From: Rhodocaloribacter litoris | GTDB taxonomy: Bacteria > Bacteroidota > Rhodothermia > Rhodothermales > ISCAR-4553 | Length of the DNA: 64,000 bases | Assembly (NCBI RefSeq): GCF_011682235.2 | Contig: NZ_CP076718.1 | Span: 3,210,400-3,274,399, forward strand | Direction of reading: 5' to 3' | Shown here: in pieces, positions 9,561 through 19,512 of the stretch | How positions within the stretch are numbered: the stretch's first letter is position 1 | Layout: every line of letters begins with the position of its first letter | The notes under the pieces: model-generated | What the model was told of the DNA's origin: nothing | The model's database searches: none | Seen by the model: only the letters and a program-made list of their open reading frames with translations | Translations under genes and position numbers: made by a program

Positions 9561-12500
9561 TCAGCCCACCTCTACCAGTTCGGCGTCGGCGGTGGGGACG
9601 GTGGCGGCGAGCGTCGGGGCGGCGTCGCGGCGCGTCAGGTAGGTGTAGACCGCCGGGATGACGTAGAGCGTCAGGAACGTGCCGAAGAGCATCCCGCCGA
9701 TGATGGCGATGCCCATCGGGGCGCGGCTCTCGCTGCCGGCGCCCAGCGCCAGCGCGATCGGGAGGATGCCCAGGATCGTCGAGATGCTCGTCATGAGCAC
9801 CGGACGGAACCGGGCTGCCGCCCCCTCCCGGATCGCCTCCCCGATCGACTGCCCCGTCGCCTTCCGCTGGTTGGCGAACTCGACGATCAGGATGCCGTTC
9901 TTCGTCACCAGGCCGATGAGCATGATCATCCCGATCTGGCTGAAGATGTTGATCGTCTGGCCGAAGTACCACAGCGAGAAGAGGGCGCCGGCCAGGGCCA
10001 GGGGCACCGTGAGCATGATGATGAGCGGGTCGCGGAAGCTCTCGAACTGGGCGGCCAGCACCAGGTAGATCAGCACCAGGGCCAGGAGGAAGACGAAGAG
10101 CAGGCTGGAGGCACTCTCGGCGAAGTCGCGCGAGGGGCCGGTCAGCGCCGTGGCGAACGTCTCGTCGAGCACCTCCCCGGCGAGGCGGTCCATGGCGGCG
10201 ATGCCGTCGCCGATGGTCTTGCCCGGCGCCAGCCCGGCCGAGATGGTGGCCGAGACGTAGCGGTCGAAGCGATAGCGCTGGGGCGGGCTGCTCTCCTCCG
10301 AGACGCGCACCAGGTTGTCGAGCTGGACGGGCTCGCCGGCGGCGTTGCGGACGAAGAGGGTGCGCAGGTCGAGCGTCTCGTTGCGGTCGGCGCGGTCCAC
10401 CTGGGCGATGACCTGGTACTGCTTGCCGTCCATGATGAAGTAGCCGACGCGCTGGGCGCTGAGGGCCAGCTGGAGCGTCTGCGCGATGTCGAGCGCCGAG
10501 ACGCCCAGCGCGCGCGCCCGCTCGCGGTCGATGGTGATGCGCAGCTCGGGCTTGTTGAACTTCAGGTCGGCGTCGACGAAGGTGAAGGTCGGCTCCCGGC
10601 GGGCGGCCTCCAGGAAGCGCGGCAGCGTCTCGCGCAGCTTCTCGAAGCTGGGGGCCAGCAGGACGTACTGCACCGGCAGCCCGCCGCGCCGGTCGCCCAG
10701 GCTCTGCGGCTCGGAGACGAACGTGCGGGCGCGCGTCATCTGGTTGACGCGGGCCGTGAGCGCCTCGGCGATCTCCGTCTGGGACCGCGCCCGCTCCTCC
10801 GCCGGGGGCAGGATGAGGAAGGCAAAGCCCGAGTTGACCGACGAGGCGGCGCCGAAGCCCGGCGACGTCACCGAGATGATGGCCTCGGCTTCGGGCACCT
10901 CCGCCTGGATCGTCCGGATGAGGTCGTCCATGTAGGCATCCATGTACTCGTACGTGGCGCCCTCCGGGGCCGTGGCGAAGAGCCGGATACGGCCCCGGTC
11001 TTCTTTCGGGGCCAGCTCCTGCGGCAGGCTGGTGAAGAACAGGTAGACCAGGGCGAAGCACGCCGCGATGACGGGCAGGGCCAGCCACCGCCGCCGCAGG
11101 AAGGCGTCGAGCGAGCGGGTGTAGCGGCGGTTGAGTTGCACGAAGAACGGCTCCGTCTTCCGGTAGAACCACGAGTGGTGCGCGTGCGGCTTGAGCAGGC
11201 GCGTGCTCAGCATCGGCGTCAGCGTCAGCGCCACGAACGACGAGATGACGACGGCCCCGCCGAGCACCACCCCGAACTCGCGGAAGAGCCGCCCGGTCAG
11301 CCCGCCCAGAAACAGGATCGGCAGGAAGACGGACACGAGCGCCAGCGTCGTGGCGATCACGGCGAAGAAGATCTCGCGCGTGCCCGTGATGCCCGCCTCC
11401 AGCGGCGGCTTGCCCGCCTCGATCTTGGCGTAGATGTTCTCGAGCACCACGATGGCGTCGTCCACCACCAGCCCGATGGCCAGCACGAGCCCCAGCAGGG
11501 TCAGCACGTTGATCGAGAAGCCGGCCACGTACATGATGAAGAAGGCGCCGACGAGCGAGACCGGGATGACGAGCACCGGGATGAGGGTGGTGCGCACGTC
11601 GCGCAGGAACAGGAAGATGATGAGCACCACCAGGACCAGCGCCAGGAAGATCGTCTGCTGCACCTCGGTGACGGAGTCGCGGATGTAGTCGGTCACGTCG
11701 AAGCCGATGCCGAGCTCGATGTCCGGCGGCAGGTCCCGGGCGATCTGGTCGACGCGGCGGTAGAACTCGTCGGCGATGGCGATGTAGTTGGCGCCGGGCT
11801 GGGGCTGGAGCACCACGCCGACCATCGGGATGCCGTCCCGCTTGAGGACGGTGCGTTCGTTGAGCGGGCCCAGCTCGGCCCGGCCCACGTCGCGCAGGCG
11901 GACGATCTGCCCCTGGTTTTCCTTCAGGATGAGGTTGTTGAACGCCTCCGGGTCTTCGAGGCGGCTCATGGTGCGGATCGTCAGCTCTACCTGATCCCCC
12001 TCGATGCGGCCCGAGGGCAACTCCACGTTCTCACGCTGGAGGGCGTTGCGCACGTCGAGCGGGGAGAGCCGGTAGGCGGCCAGGCGCTGCGGGTCCAGCC
12101 AGATCCGCATGGCGTATTCCTTCTCGCCCCAGATCTGCACGGCGCTGACGCCGGGGATCGTCTGCAGACGCTCCTTGAAAACCTCGTCGGCGAAGCGGGA
12201 GAGCTCAAGCAGGTTGCGCCGGTCGCTCCGAATGTTGAGGAAAACGATAGGCTGAGCGTCCGCATCGGCCTTGGAGACGACGGGTGGCTCGGCATCCGGC
12301 GGCAGGTTGTTCATCGCCCGCGAGACGCGGTCGCGCACGTCGTTGGCGGCCCGCTCGAGGTCCACGTCCAGGTTGAATTCCACCGTGAGCGTGCTGCGGC
12401 CCTCGCGGCTGACCGACGTCAGCGTACGGATGCCGTCGACGCCGTTGACGGACTCCTCCAGCGGCTCGGTGATCTGTGACTCGATGACGTCGGCGTTGGC

Positions 12501-12659
12501 GCCCGGGTAGCTGGTGCTGACGCTGATGATCGGCGGGTCCACGGCCGGGTACTCGCGCACGCCCAGGAAGGTGAAGCCGATGAGGCCGAAGAGCAGGATG
12601 GCCACGGACATCACGATGGCCAGGACGGGGCGGCGGATGCTCAGCGAATAGAGGCTCAT
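9561..12659 (-). CDS. RND efflux pump inner-membrane transporter (AcrB/MexB type)
   Basis: This 1032-residue protein is a full-length hydrophobe/amphiphile efflux RND pump, a proton-driven trimer exporting drugs, dyes or other amphiphiles. It opens MSLYSLSIRRPVLAIVMSVA. The proton-relay aspartates are in GLVVDDAIVVLENIYAKIEA (TM4) and the partner lysine in LIGLVTKNGILIVEFANQRK (TM10). Two large periplasmic loops follow TM1 and TM7. It is the second gene of a two-gene operon, 36 bp after the membrane-fusion protein. No TolC-like outer-membrane channel is encoded nearby, so a shared channel elsewhere is likely. Substrate unknown. Confidence 0.96.
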   Translation of the reverse strand: MSLYSLSIRRPVLAIVMSVAILLFGLIGFTFLGVREYPAVDPPIISVSTSYPGANADVIESQITEPLEESVNGVDGIRTLTSVSREGRSTLTVEFNLDVDLERAANDVRDRVSRAMNNLPPDAEPPVVSKADADAQPIVFLNIRSDRRNLLELSRFADEVFKERLQTIPGVSAVQIWGEKEYAMRIWLDPQRLAAYRLSPLDVRNALQRENVELPSGRIEGDQVELTIRTMSRLEDPEAFNNLILKENQGQIVRLRDVGRAELGPLNERTVLKRDGIPMVGVVLQPQPGANYIAIADEFYRRVDQIARDLPPDIELGIGFDVTDYIRDSVTEVQQTIFLALVLVVLIIFLFLRDVRTTLIPVLVIPVSLVGAFFIMYVAGFSINVLTLLGLVLAIGLVVDDAIVVLENIYAKIEAGKPPLEAGITGTREIFFAVIATTLALVSVFLPILFLGGLTGRLFREFGVVLGGAVVISSFVALTLTPMLSTRLLKPHAHHSWFYRKTEPFFVQLNRRYTRSLDAFLRRRWLALPVIAACFALVYLFFTSLPQELAPKEDRGRIRLFATAPEGATYEYMDAYMDDLIRTIQAEVPEAEAIISVTSPGFGAASSVNSGFAFLILPPAEERARSQTEIAEALTARVNQMTRARTFVSEPQSLGDRRGGLPVQYVLLAPSFEKLRETLPRFLEAARREPTFTFVDADLKFNKPELRITIDRERARALGVSALDIAQTLQLALSAQRVGYFIMDGKQYQVIAQVDRADRNETLDLRTLFVRNAAGEPVQLDNLVRVSEESSPPQRYRFDRYVSATISAGLAPGKTIGDGIAAMDRLAGEVLDETFATALTGPSRDFAESASSLLFVFLLALVLIYLVLAAQFESFRDPLIIMLTVPLALAGALFSLWYFGQTINIFSQIGMIMLIGLVTKNGILIVEFANQRKATGQSIGEAIREGAAARFRPVLMTSISTILGILPIALALGAGSESRAPMGIAIIGGMLFGTFLTLYVIPAVYTYLTRRDAAPTLAATVPTADAELVEVG

Positions 12660-12695
12660 GGCGCGGGAGGGCTGGAGGAAAGCGGGCGGCGCGGC

Positions 12696-13778
12696 TCACT
12701 CGGTGCCCGGGGCGGCCAGGTCGAACCCGGCCAGCTCGACCGGCAGGCCGGAGCGGAGCTGCAACAGCCCGGACGTGATGACGGTGTCGCCGGGGGCCAG
12801 CCCGGCCACCACCTGCACCTGGTCCTCCAGGCGCAGGCCGGTCTCGACCGGCTGTTCGACGGCGCGTCCGGCGCGGTAGACGAAGACCTGCTTGCCGCCC
12901 AGCACGGGAATGACGGCGATGGCCGGCACGGTCAGCGCGTCGGGGATCTCCTCGAAGACGACTTCGACGCGGGCGAAGGCGCCGGGCAGCAGCCGGCCCT
13001 GCGGGTTGGCGGCGCGGGCCCGCAGGCGCAGCGTCCGCGTGGCGGCGTCGATGCGGGGCTCGTAGGCATAGATACGCCCCTCGAACGTGCCCTCGACGCC
13101 CTCGACGGTGAAGGCGATCCGGTTGCCGACGCGGACGCGGTGGGCATGCCGCTCGGGGATGGAGAACTCGAGCTTCACCGTGCCGATGTCCTGCAACGTG
13201 GCGATCCGGGTGCTCGGGCTGATGTAGCTGCCCTCGCTCACGTAGCGCAGCCCGATGAGTCCGTCGAAGGGGGCCCGTAGCTCCGTCCGGGCGATCTGGG
13301 CCTCGATCAGGGCGACGGCGGCCCGCTGCACGTCCCGCTCGTTCACCGTGGCGTCGTACGTCTCCTGGCTGATGCCCTGCTTCTCGAGCAGTTGCCGCTG
13401 CCGCTGCACCCGGTCCTCGGCCAGCCGGAGGCGGAGCCGGGCCTGCTGGAGCTGGGCCTGCAACTCCTGGTCGTTCACCTTCAGGAGCAACTCGCCGGCC
13501 TGCACGCGGCGGCCCTCCTCGATGGCCAGGTGCACGATCCGGCCCGTGGCCTCACTCCGCAACTCGACCTCCTCGTTGGCCAGGATCGTGCCCGTGGTCA
13601 CGAGCCGGTCCTGCAACGGCTGCGGCTCGACGACGACGGCTTCGACGCGGAGGGGGGCCTGGTTACCGGCCGCGGGCTGGGTAGCGCCGGCCGCCGGCGT
13701 GCCGCCGCGCAGCTTCGGCCAGGCCAGCAGCGCCACGACGACCAGCAGACCGGCACCGATCAGGATGCGTTTGATCAC
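12696..13778 (-). CDS. RND efflux periplasmic adaptor (membrane fusion protein)
   Basis: This adaptor links the RND pump to an outer-membrane channel. From a GTG at 13778 (V-I-K-R-I-L) it is 360 residues: one N-terminal membrane anchor (ILIGAGLLVVVALLAWP), a barrel-sandwich/lipoyl half (GRIVHLAIEEGRRVQAGELL), a coiled-coil hairpin (QLQQARLRLRLAEDRVQRQR), the second lipoyl half (RAPFDGLIGLRYVSEGSYIS) and beta-barrel plus membrane-proximal domains. The much longer open frame upstream runs antisense to hutH and is an artefact of GC bias. The GTG lies directly before the anchor, but the exact start is uncertain because no strong ribosome site is visible. Confidence 0.92.
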   Translation of the reverse strand: MIKRILIGAGLLVVVALLAWPKLRGGTPAAGATQPAAGNQAPLRVEAVVVEPQPLQDRLVTTGTILANEEVELRSEATGRIVHLAIEEGRRVQAGELLLKVNDQELQAQLQQARLRLRLAEDRVQRQRQLLEKQGISQETYDATVNERDVQRAAVALIEAQIARTELRAPFDGLIGLRYVSEGSYISPSTRIATLQDIGTVKLEFSIPERHAHRVRVGNRIAFTVEGVEGTFEGRIYAYEPRIDAATRTLRLRARAANPQGRLLPGAFARVEVVFEEIPDALTVPAIAVIPVLGGKQVFVYRAGRAVEQPVETGLRLEDQVQVVAGLAPGDTVITSGLLQLRSGLPVELAGFDLAAPGTE

Positions 13779-14045
13779 GTTGAACGGTCGGGAAAGGGGT
13801 GAGCAGAGAACCTCGTGAACGGGCGGTGCGGGAAATACGGCGACGCCCGCCAAAAGTTTGTCTTGCACGGGGCGAACTGCATCGGCACCTCTTCGAACTG
13901 CATGCCCCTGTTGCCGGCTGCATCTTGCGGGGGCGTTGGCGGATTCCGTGTCCCGCACTGGAAAAAAGGGCACGAAACCGCGACCGGCCCATACAAGCCG
14001 GCGGGAGAAGCCGTATTTTGTCCGGAAAAAGAAAAAAAGACCGGT

Positions 14046-15563
14046 ATGCGACCCGAGCCTCTGGTTTACGTCACGATCGCGCACCTGTACGAAGATCTGT
14101 GTCGCAGCCTGGACATGCTGCGCCGGGATGACTCGGCGGTGCGGCGGTCGCGGGCCGTGGTGGAGCGGGCCCTGGCCGATGGCGGGACGTACTACGGCAT
14201 CAACACCGGCTTCGGCAAGCTGGCCCGGGTGCGCATCCCGGCGGATCAGCAGGCCCGGCTCCAGCGCAACCTGCTCCTGAGCCATGCCGTCGGGGTGGGC
14301 GAGCCGATCCCGCGCGACGTCACCCGCCTCATGCTGCACCTGAAGATCCACGCGCTGGGGCTCGGCTATTCGGGCGTTTCGCCGGAGACGTTCCACCGGC
14401 TGTTGCTCTTCGCCGAAAAGGACTGGGTGCCGGTAGTGCCGAGCAAGGGCAGCGTCGGTGCCTCGGGCGACCTGGCGCCGCTGGCGCACCTGGCGCTGCC
14501 CCTCCTGGGCCTGGGGGCCTTCTGGCGTCCCGACGGGGCGGGCACGGTGCCCGCCGCCGACGTGCTCGCGGCGCACGGCCTCGCTCCCATCGACCTCCAG
14601 CCAAAGGACGGGCTGGCTCTCATCAACGGGACGCAGATGATGAGCGCCTACGGAGCCTACGTGCTGGAGAAGGGGAGCCGGCTCGTCCGCACGGCCGACC
14701 TGCTGGCGGCCATGAGCCTGGAAGCCCTGCAGGGAAGCATCAAGCCGTTCGATGCCCGCATCCAGGCCGTCCGTCCCCATCCCGGGCAGGCCCGCGTGGC
14801 CGAGAACGTCCGGCACCTGCTCGAAGGCAGCGAGATCCTGGAATCGCACCGCGACTGCGGGAAGGTGCAGGACCCCTACTGCCTGCGGTGCGTGCCCCAG
14901 GTGCACGGCGCCGGCCGCGACGCGCTCGCCTATGCCACGCGCGTCGTCGAGACGGAGATCAACGCCGTCACGGACAACCCGCTGGTCTTCGAGGACGGCG
15001 ACATCCTCAGCGGCGGCAACTTCCACGGGCAGCCGCTGGCCCTGGCCCTCGACGTCGCCGCGATGGCGCTGGCCGAGCTGGCTTCCATCTCCGAACGCCG
15101 CATCTACCTGCTCCTCGAAGGACACGACGGCCTGCCGACCCTCCTCATGCGCGAGACGGGCCTCAACTCGGGCTTCATGATTCCCCAGTACACCGCCGCC
15201 GCCCTCGTCTCGGAGAACAAGGTGCTCTGCCACCCCGCCTCCGTGGATTCGATCCCCACGAGCCTGGGGCAGGAAGACCACGTCAGCATGGGCTCGATCA
15301 GCGCCCTCAAGCTGGTGAACGTGCTGCGCAACCTGGAACACGTGCTGGCCATCGAACTGCTCACCGCCGCGCAGGCGCTCGACTACCGGTTGCCCCTTCG
15401 GCCCGGTCGCGGCGTGGAGGCGGCCCATCGCTACGTGCGCCGCCTCATCCCCCATCGCGAGGCCGACTACCTCTTCCAGGAAGACCTGCTCCCATGCCTC
15501 GACCTGATCCGCACCGACGCCCTCCTCGATGCCGTCGCCGAAGAAGGCTGTGTGCTGGCTTGA
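14046..15563 (+). CDS. hutH: histidine ammonia-lyase
   Basis: HutH deaminates L-histidine to trans-urocanate, the first step of histidine degradation. The 505 residues carry the self-cyclising Ala-Ser-Gly that forms the MIO cofactor (GSVGASGDLAPLAHLAL), the N-terminal YGINTGFGKLA loop, QDPYCLRCVPQVHGA, and NFHGQPLALALD. The start at 14046 (MRPEPLVYVTI) fits the family; the longer frame adds 77 residues of unrelated sequence. The gene is divergent from the RND operon across 267 bp and is followed after 87 bp by hutI. A TATTTT box lies at 14014-14019 but without a recognisable -35. Confidence 0.97.
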   Translation: MRPEPLVYVTIAHLYEDLCRSLDMLRRDDSAVRRSRAVVERALADGGTYYGINTGFGKLARVRIPADQQARLQRNLLLSHAVGVGEPIPRDVTRLMLHLKIHALGLGYSGVSPETFHRLLLFAEKDWVPVVPSKGSVGASGDLAPLAHLALPLLGLGAFWRPDGAGTVPAADVLAAHGLAPIDLQPKDGLALINGTQMMSAYGAYVLEKGSRLVRTADLLAAMSLEALQGSIKPFDARIQAVRPHPGQARVAENVRHLLEGSEILESHRDCGKVQDPYCLRCVPQVHGAGRDALAYATRVVETEINAVTDNPLVFEDGDILSGGNFHGQPLALALDVAAMALAELASISERRIYLLLEGHDGLPTLLMRETGLNSGFMIPQYTAAALVSENKVLCHPASVDSIPTSLGQEDHVSMGSISALKLVNVLRNLEHVLAIELLTAAQALDYRLPLRPGRGVEAAHRYVRRLIPHREADYLFQEDLLPCLDLIRTDALLDAVAEEGCVLA

Positions 15564-15650
15564 CGTTTAAAAAACGGGGGTGACGGGTTCCGCATTCCCG
15601 GCCTGAAACGTGGAACACGCTTGCTTTCCTTTCAACGTGGAGCGACGGAC

Positions 15651-16889
15651 ATGCCTTTGAAACGTCTCGTCAACGCCGGCCTCCTGTATACGTGCGCTGC
15701 GCCGGGCGGGCAGGCGGCCGTGCATCCGGTCCCGCGCGGTACGCTCGTGTGGGAGGGCGAGGTGATCCGCTGGGTGGGGCCGGAGGCGGACCTGCCGGCG
15801 GCTTTCGCCGGAGCCGAGCCGGTCGATGCCGGCGGGGCGATGGTGATCCCCGGTCTCATCGACTGTCATACCCACCTGGCCTTCGGGGGCTGGCGGGCCG
15901 GCGAGTTCGAGCAGCGCATCCTGGGAGCGGGCTACCGTGAGATCGCCCGTGCCGGGGGGGGCATCGCCGCCACGGTGCGGCACACGCGAGCGGCCTCCGA
16001 AGAGGCCCTGTTTGCGCGCTGCCTGGACTTTCTTCGCGAGATGGCCCGCCTGGGGGTGACGACCGTCGAGTGCAAGAGTGGCTACGGGCTCACCGTCGAG
16101 GATGAGTTGAAGACGCTGCGGGTGTACCGGCGCCTGGCCGGGGCACAGCCCGTGGGGATCGTGCCCACGCTGCTGGGGGCGCACGTCGTCCCGCCCGAGT
16201 TTGCGAACGACCGGGCGGGCTACCTGCACCTGCTGTGCGACGAGCTGATCCCCCGCGTGGCCGCCGAACGGCTGGCCGTCTTCGCCGACGTGTTCGTCGA
16301 GGAGACCGCTTTCCGGCCGGAGGAGGCGCGGCGCTACCTGGCGGCGGCCCGCCGGCACGGGCTGGAGGCCAGACTCCACGTCGACCAGCTCGGCGACGAC
16401 GGCGGCGCGCGCCTGGCCGCCGAGGTGGGGGCCGTCTCGGCCGACCACCTCGAGTACACCGGCGACGACGGCATCCGGGCCCTGGCCCGGGCCGGGGTGG
16501 TGGCCGTGGCCCTGCCGCTGGCCACCCTCTACCTGGGGCAGCGGCCCATGGCGGCCCGCCGCTTCGTCGAGGCCGGCGTGCCCGTGGCCGTGGCGACGGA
16601 CTTCAACCCGGGCACGGCCCCCAGCTACCACCTGCCGCTGGCCCTCACGCTGGCCTGCACGCTGAACCGCCTGACGCCTGCCGAAGCCCTCAAGGGCGCC
16701 ACCTGCTACGCCGCCCGGGCAATCCGGCAGGAACGGCGCCTCGGCTCACTCGAACCCGGCAAACGGGCGGACTTCGTCCTCCTCGACGCGCCGGACGTCA
16801 ACTACTGGCTCTATCACTTTCGCCCGAACGCCGCGCTGGCGACGTTTCTGCGGGGACGGCCGCTTTCCACCGGGGCAGCGTCACCGTGA
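15651..16889 (+). CDS. hutI: imidazolonepropionase
   Basis: HutI hydrolyses imidazolone-5-propionate to N-formimino-glutamate, the third step of histidine breakdown. The 412 residues show the metal ligands in PGLIDCHTHLAFGGWRAGEF, the loop AGYREIARAGGGIAATVRHT, ECKSGYGL, HVDQLGDDGG, SADHLEYTGDDGI and the catalytic Asp in AVATDFNPGTAPS. The start MPLKRLVNAG at 15651 was preferred over the one 10 codons upstream. With hutU and hutH three of the four steps are covered; no formiminoglutamase (hutG or hutF type) gene is in the window. Its last 92 bp overlap the kinase gene on the other strand. Confidence 0.96.
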   Translation: MPLKRLVNAGLLYTCAAPGGQAAVHPVPRGTLVWEGEVIRWVGPEADLPAAFAGAEPVDAGGAMVIPGLIDCHTHLAFGGWRAGEFEQRILGAGYREIARAGGGIAATVRHTRAASEEALFARCLDFLREMARLGVTTVECKSGYGLTVEDELKTLRVYRRLAGAQPVGIVPTLLGAHVVPPEFANDRAGYLHLLCDELIPRVAAERLAVFADVFVEETAFRPEEARRYLAAARRHGLEARLHVDQLGDDGGARLAAEVGAVSADHLEYTGDDGIRALARAGVVAVALPLATLYLGQRPMAARRFVEAGVPVAVATDFNPGTAPSYHLPLALTLACTLNRLTPAEALKGATCYAARAIRQERRLGSLEPGKRADFVLLDAPDVNYWLYHFRPNAALATFLRGRPLSTGAASP

Positions 16890-19419
16890 AGGTGCTGCCC
16901 GCCCCTGCCTCCGAGGTCACCGTCACCTGCCCGTCCATCATCTCGACGGCCTTCTTCACGATGGCCAGCCCGATACCGGTGCCCGGATATTCCTCCCGGC
17001 CGTGCAGGCGGTGGAAAACCTGGAAGATCTGCGTGTGAAACGCCGCCGGGATGCCGATACCGTTGTCCACCACATGGACGAGCACCTGACCGGACGTCGT
17101 TTCGGATCGGATGGTGATCTCGGGAGGGATGCCCTGCCGGTGATAGGTCAGTGCGTTTTCCATCAGGTTCAGGAATACCTGTTGCAGCAGGGTCGGGTCG
17201 CCTTTGACCACCGGCAGGTCGTCCGGCCGGTCGAGACGGGCGTCGAGCGCTTGCAGGCGCGGCGCCAGGGTTTTTTCGACCTGGTCGAAGACCCGTGCGA
17301 GCGGCACCGGCTCGCGGCCGACGGCCTTGCGGCCGAGGCGGGCGTAGGCCAGCAGGTCTTCGATGAGCTGTTCCATCCGCTCGCTGGCTTCGAGGATGTG
17401 GTTGAGGAAATGGCGGGTCTGTTCGTCGTGGGGATGACGGGCCAGGAGGTCGGCGAAGCTGCGGATGGCCCGGAGCGGAGCCCGCAGGTCGTGGGAGACG
17501 GAATAGCTGAAGGCCTGGAGTTCCCGGTTGGCGGCCTCCAGGCGGGCGGCGCGGCGCTGGAGGTCCCGGTTGAGGCGGCGGATCTGCTCCTCGGCTTGTT
17601 TGCGTTCGGTGATGTCCCGGCCGACGGCCTGGTATTCGACGATGCGCCCCTGCTCGTCGCAGAGCGCGCGGTGCGTCCAGAGGTGCCAGCGCACGTCGCC
17701 GCCGGGTCGTATGATGCGCAGCTCGACCGTGCGCACCGGGGAGGCACAGTTCAGGTCGTCGAGGTTCTGTGCCAGCAGGTGCTGGTCCTCGGGCGGGATC
17801 TCGGGGATGAAGGTCGAGCCTACGATCTCGTCCACGGTGCGCCCGAAGTAGCGGGCATAGGCCGCGTTGGCGAACGTCGTGACGCCTTCCGGCGTGAAGC
17901 GGCAGATGAGCTCGGTCTGGTCCTCGACGATGGCGCGGTACCGGGCCTCACTCAAGCGGAGCGCGTGCTCGGTGCGCCGGCGCTCGGCGATCTCTTCTTC
18001 GAGCCGGGCGATGGTGTGTTCGAGCTCGGCCGTGCGCTCGGCGACGCGCTGCTCGAGCTCGGCGTTGAGGCGGCGGATCTCCTCCTCGATCTTTTTCTGC
18101 TCCGTGATGTCCACCACCCCCGCGATGGCGCCGGTATAGCGCCCCTGTGCGTCGAGGATCGGCGCCGTCGCCATCAGGGTGTGGATGCGCCGGCCGTCGC
18201 GGTGCATCAGTTCGAACGTATGGAGTTCCTTGATGCCCTGTTGTCGTCGCTCCAGGTTGTGCATGGCGATGGCCTTTCCCTGTTCGTCCATGAAGTCGAA
18301 CAGGTGGCGCCCGAGCATCTCGGCCGGGGTGTAACCGAGCATGTGCGCCATGCTGGGGTTGACGAACGTGGTGACGGCCCCGGCATCGATCACCCAGATC
18401 CCTTCCTGGGCCAGCTCGACGAGTTGCCGGTATTTGCGCTCGCTCTCGCGCAGGGCCTGCTCGGCCTGCTTCCGCTCGGTGATGTCACGGATCAGTCCCA
18501 GGGCTTCGTCGTTTCCGACGGGTACCAGGCGGGCCTCGAAATAGCGGAGTGCGTGGCCGGCGCGGTCCGGCAGTTCGTATTCGAAGACCTGTCCCGTTCC
18601 CGTCGCCAGGGTCTGTTCGAGGAAGTGCTGGGCCCGGGTGGCCAGGCTCGGCGGCAGCACGTCCTGCTGGCGCTTGCCGAGCAACTCCTCGGGCGGGATC
18701 AGCGGCTCGATCTCTTTGGAGGGGATGTATTCCAGATAGCGCCCTGTCCGGTCGAGCCGGAACATCATGTCCGGTACGGCTTCGAGCAGGGCGCGCAGGT
18801 GGGTTTCACGCTCGCGCAGGGCCTTTTCGCTTTCTCGAAGGCGTTCGAAGGCCTTTTGGAGGGCGTGGGAGGAGAGTTCGAGCAGCAGGGCCGTGATGAA
18901 GAAGTACAGGGAAACGATGAACCACGAGGTGTAGGTCGTGTCGGGTTGCCGGGAGGCGGGAAGCAGGTCCGCCCGGTCCAGCCAGGTCAGCGCCAGCCCG
19001 GCGAGGGCGGCCGCGCCGGCCACCTTCAGGGCGCCGCCCCGGCGCAGCACCAGCCCGGCCATGATGATCAGCAGGAAAAAGCCGTAATACGGCGCCGTGT
19101 GGATGCCGCCCCCCAGCACACTGCCGGCAAGGAAGAGAGCGCCCAGGCCGGTGATGAAGGCCACCGCCGACGACCGCACGTACCCGCGCCGCACGGTGTA
19201 GAGCAACCCGATCATGAGCAGGGTGGCCAGCCCGGCAAGCAGGTAGCGGGGCAGATCGGGGGGAATGATCCGGAGCGCGAGCAACAGCCCGTAGAGACCC
19301 ATGCCACCGAGCGAGATCAGCAACGTCAGGTACAGCACATAGGCCTCGCGCGACGGGCCTTCCCGCGCAGACAGCGGCAGGGTTGTCAGGGTGTGGAGCC
19401 AGGCAGGCGTCACGGTCAC
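16798..19419 (-). CDS. membrane-bound multi-PAS sensor histidine kinase
   Basis: This 873-residue kinase starts at GTG 19419. About six hydrophobic segments fill residues 25-180. A short coiled coil follows, then three PAS units (LRALLEAVPDMMFRLDRTGR; YRQLVELAQEGIWVIDAG; YRAIVEDQTELICRFTPEGV), each closed by a PAC-like DITERKQAEE segment; a long coiled coil lies between PAS 2 and 3. HisKA has the phospho-accepting His at about 643 (FSYSVSHDLRAPLRAI). The ATPase domain shows an N box (LMENALTYH), G1 (VDNGIGIPAAF) and G2 (EYPGTGIGLAIVKK). Its C-terminal tail is read antisense to the end of hutI. No response regulator gene is adjacent, so partner and signal are unknown. A TATAAT lies upstream at 19455-19460. 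Confidence 0.93.
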   Translation of the reverse strand: MTVTPAWLHTLTTLPLSAREGPSREAYVLYLTLLISLGGMGLYGLLLALRIIPPDLPRYLLAGLATLLMIGLLYTVRRGYVRSSAVAFITGLGALFLAGSVLGGGIHTAPYYGFFLLIIMAGLVLRRGGALKVAGAAALAGLALTWLDRADLLPASRQPDTTYTSWFIVSLYFFITALLLELSSHALQKAFERLRESEKALRERETHLRALLEAVPDMMFRLDRTGRYLEYIPSKEIEPLIPPEELLGKRQQDVLPPSLATRAQHFLEQTLATGTGQVFEYELPDRAGHALRYFEARLVPVGNDEALGLIRDITERKQAEQALRESERKYRQLVELAQEGIWVIDAGAVTTFVNPSMAHMLGYTPAEMLGRHLFDFMDEQGKAIAMHNLERRQQGIKELHTFELMHRDGRRIHTLMATAPILDAQGRYTGAIAGVVDITEQKKIEEEIRRLNAELEQRVAERTAELEHTIARLEEEIAERRRTEHALRLSEARYRAIVEDQTELICRFTPEGVTTFANAAYARYFGRTVDEIVGSTFIPEIPPEDQHLLAQNLDDLNCASPVRTVELRIIRPGGDVRWHLWTHRALCDEQGRIVEYQAVGRDITERKQAEEQIRRLNRDLQRRAARLEAANRELQAFSYSVSHDLRAPLRAIRSFADLLARHPHDEQTRHFLNHILEASERMEQLIEDLLAYARLGRKAVGREPVPLARVFDQVEKTLAPRLQALDARLDRPDDLPVVKGDPTLLQQVFLNLMENALTYHRQGIPPEITIRSETTSGQVLVHVVDNGIGIPAAFHTQIFQVFHRLHGREEYPGTGIGLAIVKKAVEMMDGQVTVTSEAGAGSTFTVTLPRWKAAVPAETSPARRSGESDRASS

Positions 19420-19512
19420 CTCGTCTTCGAAAAAAAAGCGCCGGAACGGGCTTCATTATAGGATCTGCCCCCGTATTTTGCGACGAGAAAAAAAGGATCT
19501 TTCGAGACGGGC

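Noticed and set aside
13779-15455. N-terminal extension of the RND adaptor frame
   Set aside because: It runs antisense to hutH and has no family similarity; the adaptor starts at its membrane anchor near 13778.
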